Shown: positions 35,629 through 43,927 of the stretch, piece by piece
How the letters are laid out: every line of letters begins with the position of its first letter
How positions within the stretch are numbered: position 1 is the stretch's first letter
DNA from: Thermaceae bacterium
GTDB taxonomy: Bacteria; Deinococcota; Deinococci; Deinococcales; Marinithermaceae
DNA: 49,760 bases
Direction of reading: 5' to 3'
NCBI GenBank assembly: GCA_026981865.1
Contig: JALSIA010000183.1
Location: 1 to 49,760 of the forward strand
Translations under genes and position numbers: made by a program
The notes under the pieces: generated by a model
What the model was told of the DNA's origin: nothing
Database searches by the model: none
What the model saw: the letters and a program-made list of their open reading frames with translations, nothing else

Positions 35629-37434
35629 CTAGAACTCTTCGTCCCACTCCACGATCGTCTCGCTGGTGAGGGTGGGGTTGCGTTCCCCGGTCATGTCGGC
35701 CGAGGTCTGCACGGTGGTGGCCGCTTGGCGGCGGTCCTGGATGAGGCCGAACTGGATGGCGATGCCGCGCAACCCCCAGGTGGCGAAGACGACGACGAGG
35801 AAGATCAACGCCCCCCAGGCCAGCTGCGCCACGATGTTCTGCAGGATCGAGAGGTTGTCGAGCACGAAGAGCTGCGGCACCCCCCCGTAGGTGGCGAGGA
35901 TGTCGCCGAGGTAGCTGAGGCCCTCGATGATGCCCGGAAGCAGCAGGAAGAAGAAGGCGAGGCCCATGAGGCGCCAGTAAATGTTGCGGCCCCCGAAGGT
36001 CAGGTAGATCAGGTAGAGCGGGAAGAGGGCGAGCATGCCGACGAGGATGAAGAAGACCGCGCGGGGGAGGCCGAAGGTCGCGCGCTGGAGCGAGACCGTG
36101 AAGTCGTGCCAGGGGCCCAGCGGACGCTCCAGCACAATATCGGCCACGTTTTCCAGCTGGGCGTTGAGCACCGTGAGGTCCGAGGTGCGCAGACCCACGC
36201 CGCCCATCTGCTGCTCGAACATCGCCAGCGTCACCTTCGCCGCCTTGGGGTTGATGGCCTCGACGAGCGGGTAGATCTCGTAGACGTAGCGGTTGCGGGC
36301 GTACTCCATGTACCTGCGGGCGTCCTGGGCGCGGCCCACGGAGACGTACGCCTGGGCGGTGGCCAGCAGGCCCTTGGTGATGTAGAGGCTGTTGCGCCAG
36401 TCGGTGTAGCTGTAGATCCCGACCTGCGCCATCGAACGCGCCACCTTCTCCGCCTTCTTCTTGTCGCCGATCAGGAAGGCCATGTCCTGGTTGAGCTGCT
36501 CGATGGGCGAGACAAGGACCTGCGCCTGGATCTTGGGCTTGCCCGTGGCGGCCGCCGCGGGCGCGGGGGCCTGCGCGGGGGCGGTGGGCGCAGCGGGTGC
36601 AGGTGAGGGCGCGGGGGCCGGCTGCGCCTGCGGTGCGGCGGGCTGGGGTGCGGCCTCGGCAGCGGGCGCGGGGGCCTGCGCAGGGGCGGCCGCGGCGGCA
36701 GGGCCGGCCGCGCGGAAGAAGCGTTGCGCCGCGGCGATCAGCCGGTCGGTCTGCTGTTTGAAGCCGGCCTCGTCCCCGGCGACCAGCTTGGCGAGCGCGT
36801 CCACGTAGTCGCGCGCCAGGTTGTCCACCCGGGGCGAGTCCTGCACCACGAGGTAGAGGCCGTAGGCCTTGGCCGTCAAGGCGTAGGCCGAGGCGCGCTG
36901 CTTTTTCTGCTGGGCGAGCTGCAGCGACTTGTACATCGCTTCGGCGTAGGCGCGTTCGAATAGGGTGCGCAGCCCTTCGATGTCGCCGGCCTGGATGAGC
37001 GGCACCGCTTTGCTCTTGAGGTCGGGGGTGCGCGCGGTGATCTCGATGAGGCGGTCGAGCAGCGCCAGGGCTTCGTCGGTGTTGCCCTTGTAGACGGCCT
37101 GGAACATGGCCTCGTACATCAACTTGCCCAGGGAGCCGCGCACGACCCAGAGCTGGCCTTCGAGGTCGGCCTTACTCTTGCGCGACACGGCGATGCGGGC
37201 GTTGTTCAACGCTTGGACCACACCCTCGCTCAACGCCTCGGGGACGTTTTCGGCGCCGCTGCGGAAAATGTTGAGCGCGTCGTCGAGCGCCTGCAGGCTG
37301 GCGGTAGGATCGCGCAGCAGCTCGGTGCGCGCCGTCTCCAGTTTGGGGGCCAGCTGGTCGTAGAGCTGGGGGAGCGGCATCGCCCAGGCGACCGCGAAGA
37401 GAAAGACTAGAACGATCCAACGGGTGTGGTTCAT
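35629..37434 (-). CDS. exported membrane protein with Ala/Pro linker, unknown function
   Basis: A 601-residue protein. A signal peptide or anchor (WIVLVFLFAVAWAMPL) is followed by a helical repeat domain, to about residue 240. This contains TPR-like pairs such as YKGNTDEALALLDRLIEI, AYALTAKAYGLYLVVQDSP and a further pair near 190. An Ala/Pro-rich linker (about 243-300) leads to a second helical domain (about 305-440; YITKGLLATAQAYVSVGRAQ). Three or four membrane helices follow near the C-terminus (AVFFILVGMLALFPLYLIYL, LMGLAFFFLLLPGIIEGL, LAWGALIFLVVVFATWGLRG). The cytoplasmic tail ends VEWDEEF. I recognise no family. It overlaps the upstream 217-residue gene by 4 bp, so it is part of the same operon. 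Confidence 0.7.
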   Translation of the reverse strand: MNHTRWIVLVFLFAVAWAMPLPQLYDQLAPKLETARTELLRDPTASLQALDDALNIFRSGAENVPEALSEGVVQALNNARIAVSRKSKADLEGQLWVVRGSLGKLMYEAMFQAVYKGNTDEALALLDRLIEITARTPDLKSKAVPLIQAGDIEGLRTLFERAYAEAMYKSLQLAQQKKQRASAYALTAKAYGLYLVVQDSPRVDNLARDYVDALAKLVAGDEAGFKQQTDRLIAAAQRFFRAAGPAAAAAPAQAPAPAAEAAPQPAAPQAQPAPAPSPAPAAPTAPAQAPAPAAAATGKPKIQAQVLVSPIEQLNQDMAFLIGDKKKAEKVARSMAQVGIYSYTDWRNSLYITKGLLATAQAYVSVGRAQDARRYMEYARNRYVYEIYPLVEAINPKAAKVTLAMFEQQMGGVGLRTSDLTVLNAQLENVADIVLERPLGPWHDFTVSLQRATFGLPRAVFFILVGMLALFPLYLIYLTFGGRNIYWRLMGLAFFFLLLPGIIEGLSYLGDILATYGGVPQLFVLDNLSILQNIVAQLAWGALIFLVVVFATWGLRGIAIQFGLIQDRRQAATTVQTSADMTGERNPTLTSETIVEWDEEF

Positions 37435-38084
37435 GGTTGACCTCCTTTGGCCTCGTAGCTGTTTAATACGTGCAGCAACCTGCCGAGGTTGGCCTCGCGC
37501 TTGGCCACGAGGGCGACCAGTGCAGGTCCGAGGGGGCGCACGAGCACCTGACCCTCCTGGAAAACGCTATAAAATAGTTTATACGGTTTTTGCTTTTGCA
37601 GGAGGTTGTGCACCACACCGAGGATGGGGGCCAGGTCCTCCACCCCGGGAAGCCGGGCCTCCCGAAACGAGGGGCCTTGCAGCAGCACCCCGCTGACGCC
37701 CTCCTCGCGGGCCAGTTCGTTGACCAGGCCCTCGCGGGCCTCGGCGCGGTCCAGGTCGATCTCGCGGCGCGGCAGGATCAGGGTGTTGCGGTCGCCGGGC
37801 GCGGCCGGCTTCGGCGCCGGCGCAGCGGGCCGGGTCCGGGCCGCTGCGGCCTCCTCCAGGCCGCGCAGCACGCGCCGCAGCGCCCCCGTGGGTTCCTGGA
37901 TGGGGAAGACCTGCTGCAGCTCTGTGAGCAGCGGGCCGCGCACGAAGCGCAGCCAGGCTTCCGGGCCCATGGCGTCGGGGTTGACGCCGGCCCGGCGAAG
38001 CGCCCGGTTCATGATATTTTGCGCCGCAACCGGCGACGCGTACTCGGTGAGGGCCTCGACCACGAGGCGTTCGATTTGCGGCAT
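37431..38084 (-). CDS. roadblock-like protein, unknown function
   Basis: A 217-residue protein. Its N-terminal helical domain (NIMNRALRRAGVNPDAMGPE, LLTELQQVFPIQEPTGALRR) resembles that of the coiled-coil protein at 33012. After an Ala/Pro linker comes a C-terminal domain with the strand-helix order of roadblock/LC7 proteins: GVSGVLLQGPSFREARLPG, LAPILGVVHNLLQKQ, LFYSVFQEGQVLVRPLGPAL and ANLGRLLHVLNSYE. Roadblock proteins such as MglB partner small GTPases; no GTPase is encoded here. It is the first gene of the operon, with TATAAT at 38103-38108 and AAGGAGG before the ATG. The next gene overlaps by 4 bp. Confidence 0.65.
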   Translation of the reverse strand: MPQIERLVVEALTEYASPVAAQNIMNRALRRAGVNPDAMGPEAWLRFVRGPLLTELQQVFPIQEPTGALRRVLRGLEEAAAARTRPAAPAPKPAAPGDRNTLILPRREIDLDRAEAREGLVNELAREEGVSGVLLQGPSFREARLPGVEDLAPILGVVHNLLQKQKPYKLFYSVFQEGQVLVRPLGPALVALVAKREANLGRLLHVLNSYEAKGGQP

Positions 38085-38102
38085 ACGCCTCCTTACCCAC
38101 GC

Positions 38103-38108
38103 ATTATA
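38103..38108 (-). promoter_or_regulatory. -10 box of the roadblock/coiled-coil/tsaE operon
   Basis: TATAAT on the minus strand, 18 nt before the ATG at 38084. The -35 element is poor. Confidence 0.55.
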
Positions 38109-38133
38109 GAGGAAATGTCCAACTCGATTGGGT

Positions 38134-38817
38134 CTAGAGCCGGTACCCTTCGGCCGCCCCGCCCTCGACCCAGACCTCGCCGTCTTCGAGGTGCTCCTTC
38201 TTCCAGACCGGCAGGATCAGCTTGACGCGCTCGAGCGCGTAGCGGGCGGCTTCGAAAGCTTCCGGGCGGTGCGGCGAGGAGACGACGATTACGATTGAGG
38301 CTTCGGCGGGGTTTACCCGCCCCAGCCGGTGCACGATGGCCACCCGCCCGAGCGGCCAGCGCGCGCGCAGCTCACCGGCGATGCGGTCCAGGGTGGCCGC
38401 GGCCATGCTCTCGTAGGCCTCGTAGGTGAGGTAGCGCACCTCGCGGCCCTTGTTGGGCGAACGGGTCGTGCCCACGAAGCTGACCACCGCGCCGTAGGGG
38501 GGTGCGGTGGCCCAGGCGACGAGTTCGCCGATCATGGGCTCGAGCGGCTCCTTGGTAAGTCCGGTGCGGTCGTCCTGGCCGCCGCCCGAAACGGGGGGCA
38601 GGAAGGCGAGTTCGGCCCCTTCGCGCAGGGGGGTGTTGGGCTTCACCAGCTCCTCGCCGAGCGCGGCCATGCCCCCGGAGAGGTCGAGGCCGGGCACGAC
38701 CGCCTCCACCGCGGCCTTGGCGTCGGCGACGGTGCTGCCCTCGGGCAGGTCGAGCTCGAGGCGGCCGGTTCCGGCCGCTTCGCGGTAGTGGGCGAAAAGG
38801 CGTACGTTAACGCGCAT
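38134..38817 (-). CDS. moaX: molybdopterin synthase, MoaD-MoaE fusion
   Basis: A 227-residue fusion of both molybdopterin synthase subunits, which insert sulfur into precursor Z in molybdenum cofactor synthesis. Residues 1-80 are MoaD, a ubiquitin-like fold ending AFLPPVSGGG. Residues about 86-227 are MoaE (AVVSFVGTTR, LTYEAYESMA, AIVHRLGRVNPAEASIVIVV, LPVWKKEHL). MoaD must present a free C-terminal Gly-Gly, yet here it is internal (Gly78-80 followed by QDD), so cleavage is required. The Mycobacterium tuberculosis MoaX fusion is known to be processed this way. I start at ATG 38817. The start overlaps the end of hrcA by 11 bp. Confidence 0.9.
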   Translation of the reverse strand: MRVNVRLFAHYREAAGTGRLELDLPEGSTVADAKAAVEAVVPGLDLSGGMAALGEELVKPNTPLREGAELAFLPPVSGGGQDDRTGLTKEPLEPMIGELVAWATAPPYGAVVSFVGTTRSPNKGREVRYLTYEAYESMAAATLDRIAGELRARWPLGRVAIVHRLGRVNPAEASIVIVVSSPHRPEAFEAARYALERVKLILPVWKKEHLEDGEVWVEGGAAEGYRL

Positions 38818-39739
38818 GAACGGTTTCTCCTTCCAGGGCACGGCTCAGACTCTCGGCCACCGAGAGCGCCTCGCGGTAGCGCATGCGCAGCGGGCCGATC
38901 AGGGTCAGCTCGCCGGCGCGTCCGCCCCGCTGGAACCCCGCCTGCACCAGGCTTAGGCCCTCCACGTCGCCGACGCGGACGTTGAGCCGGCGCGCCGGGG
39001 TGATAGGGCCCGCGGGCAGTTGCTCGAGCAGGTCGAGGGCCCGGCGCACGAACTCGGGGTCTTGCGCTTCCGGCTGCGCGAGCATCGTGCCGAGGCCCTC
39101 GAGGTAGCGTTCCGCCCCCGGCCCCGAGAAGGCGCTGGTGAGCTTGCGCGCCAACTCGGCAAGCTGGGGGGTGGGGGCGCTCTTGCGCCCCAGCTCGGCG
39201 AGCGGGTAGGGGCCGCGCAGCCAGCGCTCCGCCTGCTCCAGGAAGCCGTCGTCGTCGAGGTCGAAGGGGACCACCCCCTCGAGCACCCGGCCGCCTTCGA
39301 GCACGGCCACGGCCAGGAGCTGCCCCCCGCCCAGGTTGGAGAGGTGCACCTGCAGCACCCGCGGCGGGCCGGGTTCGCTCAGGCGGACGACGACCGGGTA
39401 GCCCCCGAGCCGGGTGGCCATCTGGGCGGCGAGCTGGGGCCAGCGGCTGCCCGAGCCGGTGAGCACGCGGGCGAGCCGCTCCACGGTGTCGTGCGGCAGC
39501 GGTTCGGGCGGAAGCTGCGCCAGCGCGTACTGGCGGAACCCCTGGCGCGTCGGCACCCGCCCCGCCGAGGCGTGGGGCTTCTCGATCAGGCCCGCGGCCT
39601 CCAGGTCGGCCAGGTCGTAGCGCACCGTTGCCGGGCTCACCCCGAGCCGTTCGGCGAGCCAGCGCGAAGGCACCGGCCTGCCGGTCTCGATGTAGGCGCG
39701 GGTGAGCAGGTGAAGCAGCCTCCGCTGACGCTCCGTCAC
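38807..39739 (-). CDS. hrcA: heat-inducible transcription repressor HrcA
   Basis: A 310-residue repressor. An N-terminal winged helix (YIETGRPVPSRWLAERLGVS, PATVRYDLADLEAAGLIEKP) is followed by the HrcA signature HASAGRVPTRQGFRQY. A GAF-like central region includes VVVRLSEPGPPRVLQVHLSN, and the end reads GPLRMRYREALSVAESLS. HrcA normally represses chaperone genes at CIRCE elements and is itself stabilised by GroEL. No chaperone gene or CIRCE repeat is visible in this window. Start is a GTG. It overlaps the MoaD-MoaE gene by 11 bp, an unusual partnership. Confidence 0.9.
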   Translation of the reverse strand: MTERQRRLLHLLTRAYIETGRPVPSRWLAERLGVSPATVRYDLADLEAAGLIEKPHASAGRVPTRQGFRQYALAQLPPEPLPHDTVERLARVLTGSGSRWPQLAAQMATRLGGYPVVVRLSEPGPPRVLQVHLSNLGGGQLLAVAVLEGGRVLEGVVPFDLDDDGFLEQAERWLRGPYPLAELGRKSAPTPQLAELARKLTSAFSGPGAERYLEGLGTMLAQPEAQDPEFVRRALDLLEQLPAGPITPARRLNVRVGDVEGLSLVQAGFQRGGRAGELTLIGPLRMRYREALSVAESLSRALEGETVHAR

Positions 39740-39768
39740 GGCTTCATTTTACCCCCGCGCGAACGTGC

Positions 39769-41004
39769 CTACCGCGCCGCGTTCACCCAGCGCCCCTGCT
39801 TCATGAGCGGCACCCGGGTGCCGTCCGCGCGCTCGCCCCAGACGTCGACCTCGGGGGAGCCGACCATCCAGTCGAGGTGCACCGTGCTGGCGTTGCCCCC
39901 GGCGGCGGTGAGCGCGGCGTCGTCGCCCTCGCGAATCCCCAGGGTGTCGGGGTAGGCGCGGCCGAAGGCGAGGTGGCTGGAGGCGTTCTCGTCGTAGAGG
40001 GTGTTCAGGAAGAGCCGCCCGGTGTCGAAAACGGGGTTGGGGGTCTCCACCAGCGCCACCTCGCCGAGGCGCACCGCCGCGGCGTCGGTTTCGAGCACCG
40101 CCGCCAGCGCCTCCCGCCCGCGCTCGGCCTCCACCTCCACGGCGCGGCCGTCCGCGAAGACGACGCGGATGCCCTCGACCAGCGTGCCCGCGACGTTGAG
40201 GGGGCGGGTGCTGGTGACCACGCCCTCGACCCGTTCGGGGTCGGGGGCGGTGAAGACCTCCTCGGTCGGCAGGTTGGGCACGAAGCGCACGCCGTTCTGG
40301 GCCTGGGCCACCGCGCTCTTCCAGACGTGGCGTTCGGCGAGGCCGACGCGCAGTTCGGTGCCGGGCCCCTCGAAGATCAGGGCGGCGAAGCGCGCCCGGT
40401 TCAGCGCCGCCGCCCGGGCTTCGAGGCCGGCGACGTGGTCGCGCCAGGCGGCTTCGGGGTCGGGGAGGTCCAAGCGGACGGTGCCAAAGATCGCCTCCCA
40501 GAGGCGTTCGGTCGCCTCCTCGGGGTCCAGCTCGGGGAAGACCGCCCGCGCCCAGGCGGGCGTGGCGGCCCCCAGCGCCAGCCAGTTGACCTTATGGGCC
40601 CCGACGCGTTCGAGGTAGGGGCGGCGCACCCGCGCCGCCGCCTGCATGCGCCGCGCCAGGCGCGCGGGGTCGACACCGCGGAGCAGGAAGGGGTCCTCGT
40701 CGGCCAGGCTGAGCAGGGCCGCACCCGCGTCGACGGCGTGCACCCGGGCCTGCACGAACCAGTCGGGCACCTCGTCGAGGTAGGCCTCCCGAACCTCCTC
40801 GAGGCCGATGCGGCCGAGGACGGGGTCGTGCAGGTCAACCACGACGGCGCGCGCCCCCATACGGTAGGCGCCGCGGGCCAGGGCGCGCAGCAGCGGCCGT
40901 GACTCGGCGGAGCCGCTAAGGACGAGGGGCTGGCCCTCCTGAAGGTTGAGCCCGACGCGGAGGGCCAGGTCGGCGTAACGTTGCAAGCGTTCTTCGCTAG
41001 GCAT
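39769..41004 (-). CDS. M29 family metallo-aminopeptidase
   Basis: A 411-residue intact aminopeptidase of the thermophilic M29 family (AmpT/AmpS/aminopeptidase II). Candidate metal ligands match the family spacing: Glu249 (LPTEEVF), Glu315 (LGEVALV), His344 (ASSHLAFG), His376 and Asp378 (STVHLDWMVG). The N-terminal domain has QRYADLALRVGLNLQEGQPL. It releases N-terminal residues from peptides in the cytoplasm. It lies 9 bp after the AlbA_2 regulator gene and is probably cotranscribed with it. A truncated paralogue is at 15247. Confidence 0.94.
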   Translation of the reverse strand: MPSEERLQRYADLALRVGLNLQEGQPLVLSGSAESRPLLRALARGAYRMGARAVVVDLHDPVLGRIGLEEVREAYLDEVPDWFVQARVHAVDAGAALLSLADEDPFLLRGVDPARLARRMQAAARVRRPYLERVGAHKVNWLALGAATPAWARAVFPELDPEEATERLWEAIFGTVRLDLPDPEAAWRDHVAGLEARAAALNRARFAALIFEGPGTELRVGLAERHVWKSAVAQAQNGVRFVPNLPTEEVFTAPDPERVEGVVTSTRPLNVAGTLVEGIRVVFADGRAVEVEAERGREALAAVLETDAAAVRLGEVALVETPNPVFDTGRLFLNTLYDENASSHLAFGRAYPDTLGIREGDDAALTAAGGNASTVHLDWMVGSPEVDVWGERADGTRVPLMKQGRWVNAAR

Positions 41005-41013
41005 GCACGAAGT

Positions 41014-42396
41014 CTATCGGGGCAGGGGGGCCAGGCGCCAGCGCCGGCCCCGCCCCTGGCCCTCGGGAGCGATCAGCCCCGCCGCTTCCATGCGCGCGAG
41101 CAGCCTGCGGGCCTGCGGCGGTTCCAGCGCCAGCGCCTGCGCGAGCTCGGCGGTGGGGCGCGGACCGCGGCGCAGCGCCGCGGCGACGATCAGGTAGTCG
41201 AGGGTGAAGCTGCCCTGGCGGTTCTGGGCCTCGGAGACCCAGCGGACGAACTCGGCGTCGAAGCCGGGGTTGTGCAGCACCAGGGTGACGGCCTGGGGCC
41301 AGGCGCGGTACTCGGGGGGTTCCTTGCCGTAGCGCAGCATCAACCGGTACATCTTGTCCACCCCCTGACCGGCGCGCTCGACGTAGCCGAGCCGCGCCAG
41401 CGCCGCCGCCAAGGCCGGGTTGCGGCGGTGCGGGGGGTGGCGCAGGATGTTCGCCGGCGTCATCCCCGCCGGCAGGCCCCCGGGGTTGGCGATCTCCAGG
41501 CGGTCGGGGTGGTGGTGCACCTGCACCGTGGCGTGGGCCGTCCAGTCGCGGTGCACGAAGGCGTTGAGCAGGCCCTCGCGGTAGACCTCGACGTCGAAGT
41601 CCCAAACCTCGACGCGGAAGAGGCCCACGGTGAGCGGGTGGAAGCGGTTGCGACCCTGGATCAGCTCGTGCAGCCGTTCGAGCGTCGCGGGGATGGGGCG
41701 CAGCAGGTCTTCGCGAAAGGCGTAGTCAACGTCGTCGTCTTCGTGACGGTAGTAGCTCACCTCGGCCTGGGGCAGCAGGCGTGCGAGCGCCGCCGGCCGG
41801 CCCGCGAGCAGCAGCCCGGTCACGCTGGGCACCCAGCGGCCGTCGACCTCGCGCGCCATGCCCAAGGCCTGCAGGCGCTCGAGCGGCGGAGCCCCGGCGA
41901 GGGGGCTGCCGCGTTCGCGCAGGCGGTCCTCGATCCGCGCCAGCTCCGCGGGGTCGAGGTCGTCGAGGGTGGCTTCGGGGAGCGGCCGGGCCGTGGGGTC
42001 GGGCGGCGCGGCGGCCGTGTCCGCGGCGGGAGCGGCGGCGAGGCGCGTGCCGTCCCAGTAGGGGGCGGGGCCGGCGCCGGCCGAGACCACGTAGGGGCTC
42101 TTGGCCACGTGCAGTGCCCAGACCACCCCTTCGGCGGTTTCGATGCGTTCCACGTGGGGGAGGACCGCGCCGGCGGTGAGCTCGAAGAGGGCGTGGCTGA
42201 GCTGCAGGGGCTCGAGCCCGCTCGCGTCCTCCACGCCCCCCGAGGGCCGGACCCCCAGGAGGATCACCCCGCCTGCACGGTTGGCCAACCCCGCGGCGTA
42301 GCGTGCGAGCGCCTCGGGCGCGACCTGGGCGCCGAGCAGCACCCGGCGTTCGTTGGGGCCCTCGAGCAGCGCTTGGTAAACCTCCGCTTCGGTCAC
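41014..42396 (-). CDS. AlbA_2 domain putative transcriptional regulator/ATPase
   Basis: A 460-residue protein of the COG2865 type. The N-terminal AlbA_2 (Schlafen-like) nucleic-acid-binding domain contains AAGLANRAGGVILLGVRPSG (residues about 33-52) and RIETAEGVVWALHVAKSPY. A central region has RPLPEATLDDLD, then PSVTGLLLAGRPAALARLL. A divergent GHKL-type ATPase segment follows (YREGLLNAFVHRDW, LEIANPGGLPAGMTPANILR, ERAGQGVDKMYRLM). A C-terminal winged helix (PRPTAELAQALALEPPQARR) closes the protein. Start is a GTG, 6 nt after a possible TATCGT -10, so the mRNA may be leaderless. It is likely an operon with the M29 aminopeptidase. Confidence 0.82.
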   Translation of the reverse strand: MTEAEVYQALLEGPNERRVLLGAQVAPEALARYAAGLANRAGGVILLGVRPSGGVEDASGLEPLQLSHALFELTAGAVLPHVERIETAEGVVWALHVAKSPYVVSAGAGPAPYWDGTRLAAAPAADTAAAPPDPTARPLPEATLDDLDPAELARIEDRLRERGSPLAGAPPLERLQALGMAREVDGRWVPSVTGLLLAGRPAALARLLPQAEVSYYRHEDDDVDYAFREDLLRPIPATLERLHELIQGRNRFHPLTVGLFRVEVWDFDVEVYREGLLNAFVHRDWTAHATVQVHHHPDRLEIANPGGLPAGMTPANILRHPPHRRNPALAAALARLGYVERAGQGVDKMYRLMLRYGKEPPEYRAWPQAVTLVLHNPGFDAEFVRWVSEAQNRQGSFTLDYLIVAAALRRGPRPTAELAQALALEPPQARRLLARMEAAGLIAPEGQGRGRRWRLAPLPR

Positions 42397-42402
42397 GGAA
42401 CC

Positions 42403-42408
42403 ACGATA
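42403..42408 (-). promoter_or_regulatory. possible -10 of the AlbA_2-M29 operon (leaderless)
   Basis: TATCGT on the minus strand, 6 nt before the GTG at 42396. No Shine-Dalgarno sequence lies between. Confidence 0.35.
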
Positions 42409-42542
42409 CCGCAGGCCCGTCCAGGCGCAAGACGTACATTGGAAAGTCGCAATATGTCACCGAATTGGTGAACAAAGAGCTATGATATATCGATTTAATG
42501 CCCCTAAAATCCGACAAGATGTGCATAATGATACAAAAACAC

Positions 42543-42572
42543 TTGACATAGCGTATTTCCACTCGCTAGACT
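42543..42572 (+). promoter_or_regulatory. amt-glnK promoter
   Basis: TTGACA (42543-42548), an 18-bp spacer and TAGACT (42567-42572). Upstream, 42440-42540 is unusually A/T rich for this genome and could hold regulator or UP-element sites. A small hairpin CCGGCC-TGC-GGCCGG (42581-42595) lies in the leader before the GGAGGGAGG ribosome binding site. Confidence 0.75.
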
Positions 42573-42610
42573 CGGACTGACCGGCCTGCGGCCGGAGGGA
42601 GGAAGTCTGG

Positions 42611-43927
42611 ATGATGATGCGACTCGGGACCCTATTCCTGTTCCTGCTGCCGGGCGCGGCCCTGGCCGCAGGGGACACCGACACCGGCACCACGGCCTGG
42701 ATGCTCGTCTCCACGGCGCTGGTGCTGCTCATGACGCCGGCCTTGGCCTTCTTCTACGGCGGCCTGGTGCGCCAGAAGAACGTGCTCAACACCATGATGA
42801 TGAGCTTCGGTGCCCTGGGCTTCGTCACCCTGGTCTGGGCCCTCTTCGGCTACTCGATCGCCTACGGCAGCGGGAACAAGTTCGTGGGCGACCTCTCGAT
42901 GGCCTTCCTGAACGGCCTCGACCTCTCCGGCGAGATGCCCGCCCTCCTCGACGTGGCCTTTCAGGGCACCTTCGCGGTGATCACCGCCGCGCTCATTTCG
43001 GGCTCCCTGGTGGGGCGGATGCGCTTTCCCGCGTGGCTGCTCTTCATCGCGCTCTGGACCGTCTTCGACTACGCGGTTCTGGCGCACTGGGTCTGGGGGC
43101 CCGCGGGCTCGGCGTTCCTAAAGGACCTGGGCGCCCTCGACTTCGCCGGGGGGACGGTGGTCCACATCAACGCCGCCGTTGCCGGCGTCGTGGGCGTGGC
43201 CGTGCTGGGGGCGCGCAAGGACTTCGGTCGGCTCGCCTTCCTGCCCCACAACATCCCTTTCGTGCTCCTGGGCGCGGGGCTGTTGTGGTTCGGCTGGTTC
43301 GGCTTCAACGGCGGCAGCGCCTACGGGGCGAACGGCGCCGCCGCTTTGGCCTTTACCAACACCTTCCTGGCCCCGGCGGCGACGATGTCGGTGTGGATGC
43401 TGCTTGAGCTCTGGCGCCACGGCCGCGCGACCGCGGTGGGCGCGGCCACCGCGGCGGTGGTGGGGCTCGTCGCCGTCACCCCCGCGGCCGGTTTCGTGGG
43501 GCCGCTGGGGGCGATCTGGCTGGGGGCCATCGCCGCCTTCCCCAGCTTCTTCTTCATCCTGGCGCGGCCGCGGCTCGGCCTGGACGACTCGCTCGACGTC
43601 TTCGGGGCCCACGGGATCGGCGGCATCACCGGGGCGGTGCTGACCGGCGTCTTCGCCTCCGAGGCCTGGGGCGGCACCCCGGGGCTGCTCGAGGGGAACG
43701 CGGCGCAGGTGGGGATCCAGGTCGTGGCGGTGGCCGCGGCCATCGCGCTGAGCGCCGTGGCTTCGTTCGTGCTCTTCAAGCTGGTGGGGCTGGTCCTCCC
43801 CCTCCGGGCGACCCAGCGCGAGGAAGCCGTGGGGCTCGACGCCGTGCAGCACGGTGAAGAGGCCTACCCCACCACCGAGGGGGCGATCCTGGTGCTCGAC
43901 GGCGAGCGTGCGGGAGGTGCGGCATGA
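42611..43927 (+). CDS. amt: ammonium transporter
   Basis: A 438-residue Amt/Mep/Rh channel with a signal peptide (LFLFLLPGAALAAGD) and 11 membrane helices. Family features are ALAFFYGGLVRQKNVLNTMM, LAHWVWGP, DFAGGTVVHINAAVAGVVGV with its pore histidine, WFGWFGFNGGSAYGAN, and GAHGIGGITGAVLTGVF with the second pore histidine. It imports ammonium at the inner membrane. Three in-frame ATG codons at 42611-42619 leave the exact start open. It overlaps glnK by 4 bp (ATGA), the usual amt-glnK pairing in which PII plugs the channel. Confidence 0.96.
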   Translation: MMMRLGTLFLFLLPGAALAAGDTDTGTTAWMLVSTALVLLMTPALAFFYGGLVRQKNVLNTMMMSFGALGFVTLVWALFGYSIAYGSGNKFVGDLSMAFLNGLDLSGEMPALLDVAFQGTFAVITAALISGSLVGRMRFPAWLLFIALWTVFDYAVLAHWVWGPAGSAFLKDLGALDFAGGTVVHINAAVAGVVGVAVLGARKDFGRLAFLPHNIPFVLLGAGLLWFGWFGFNGGSAYGANGAAALAFTNTFLAPAATMSVWMLLELWRHGRATAVGAATAAVVGLVAVTPAAGFVGPLGAIWLGAIAAFPSFFFILARPRLGLDDSLDVFGAHGIGGITGAVLTGVFASEAWGGTPGLLEGNAAQVGIQVVAVAAAIALSAVASFVLFKLVGLVLPLRATQREEAVGLDAVQHGEEAYPTTEGAILVLDGERAGGAA

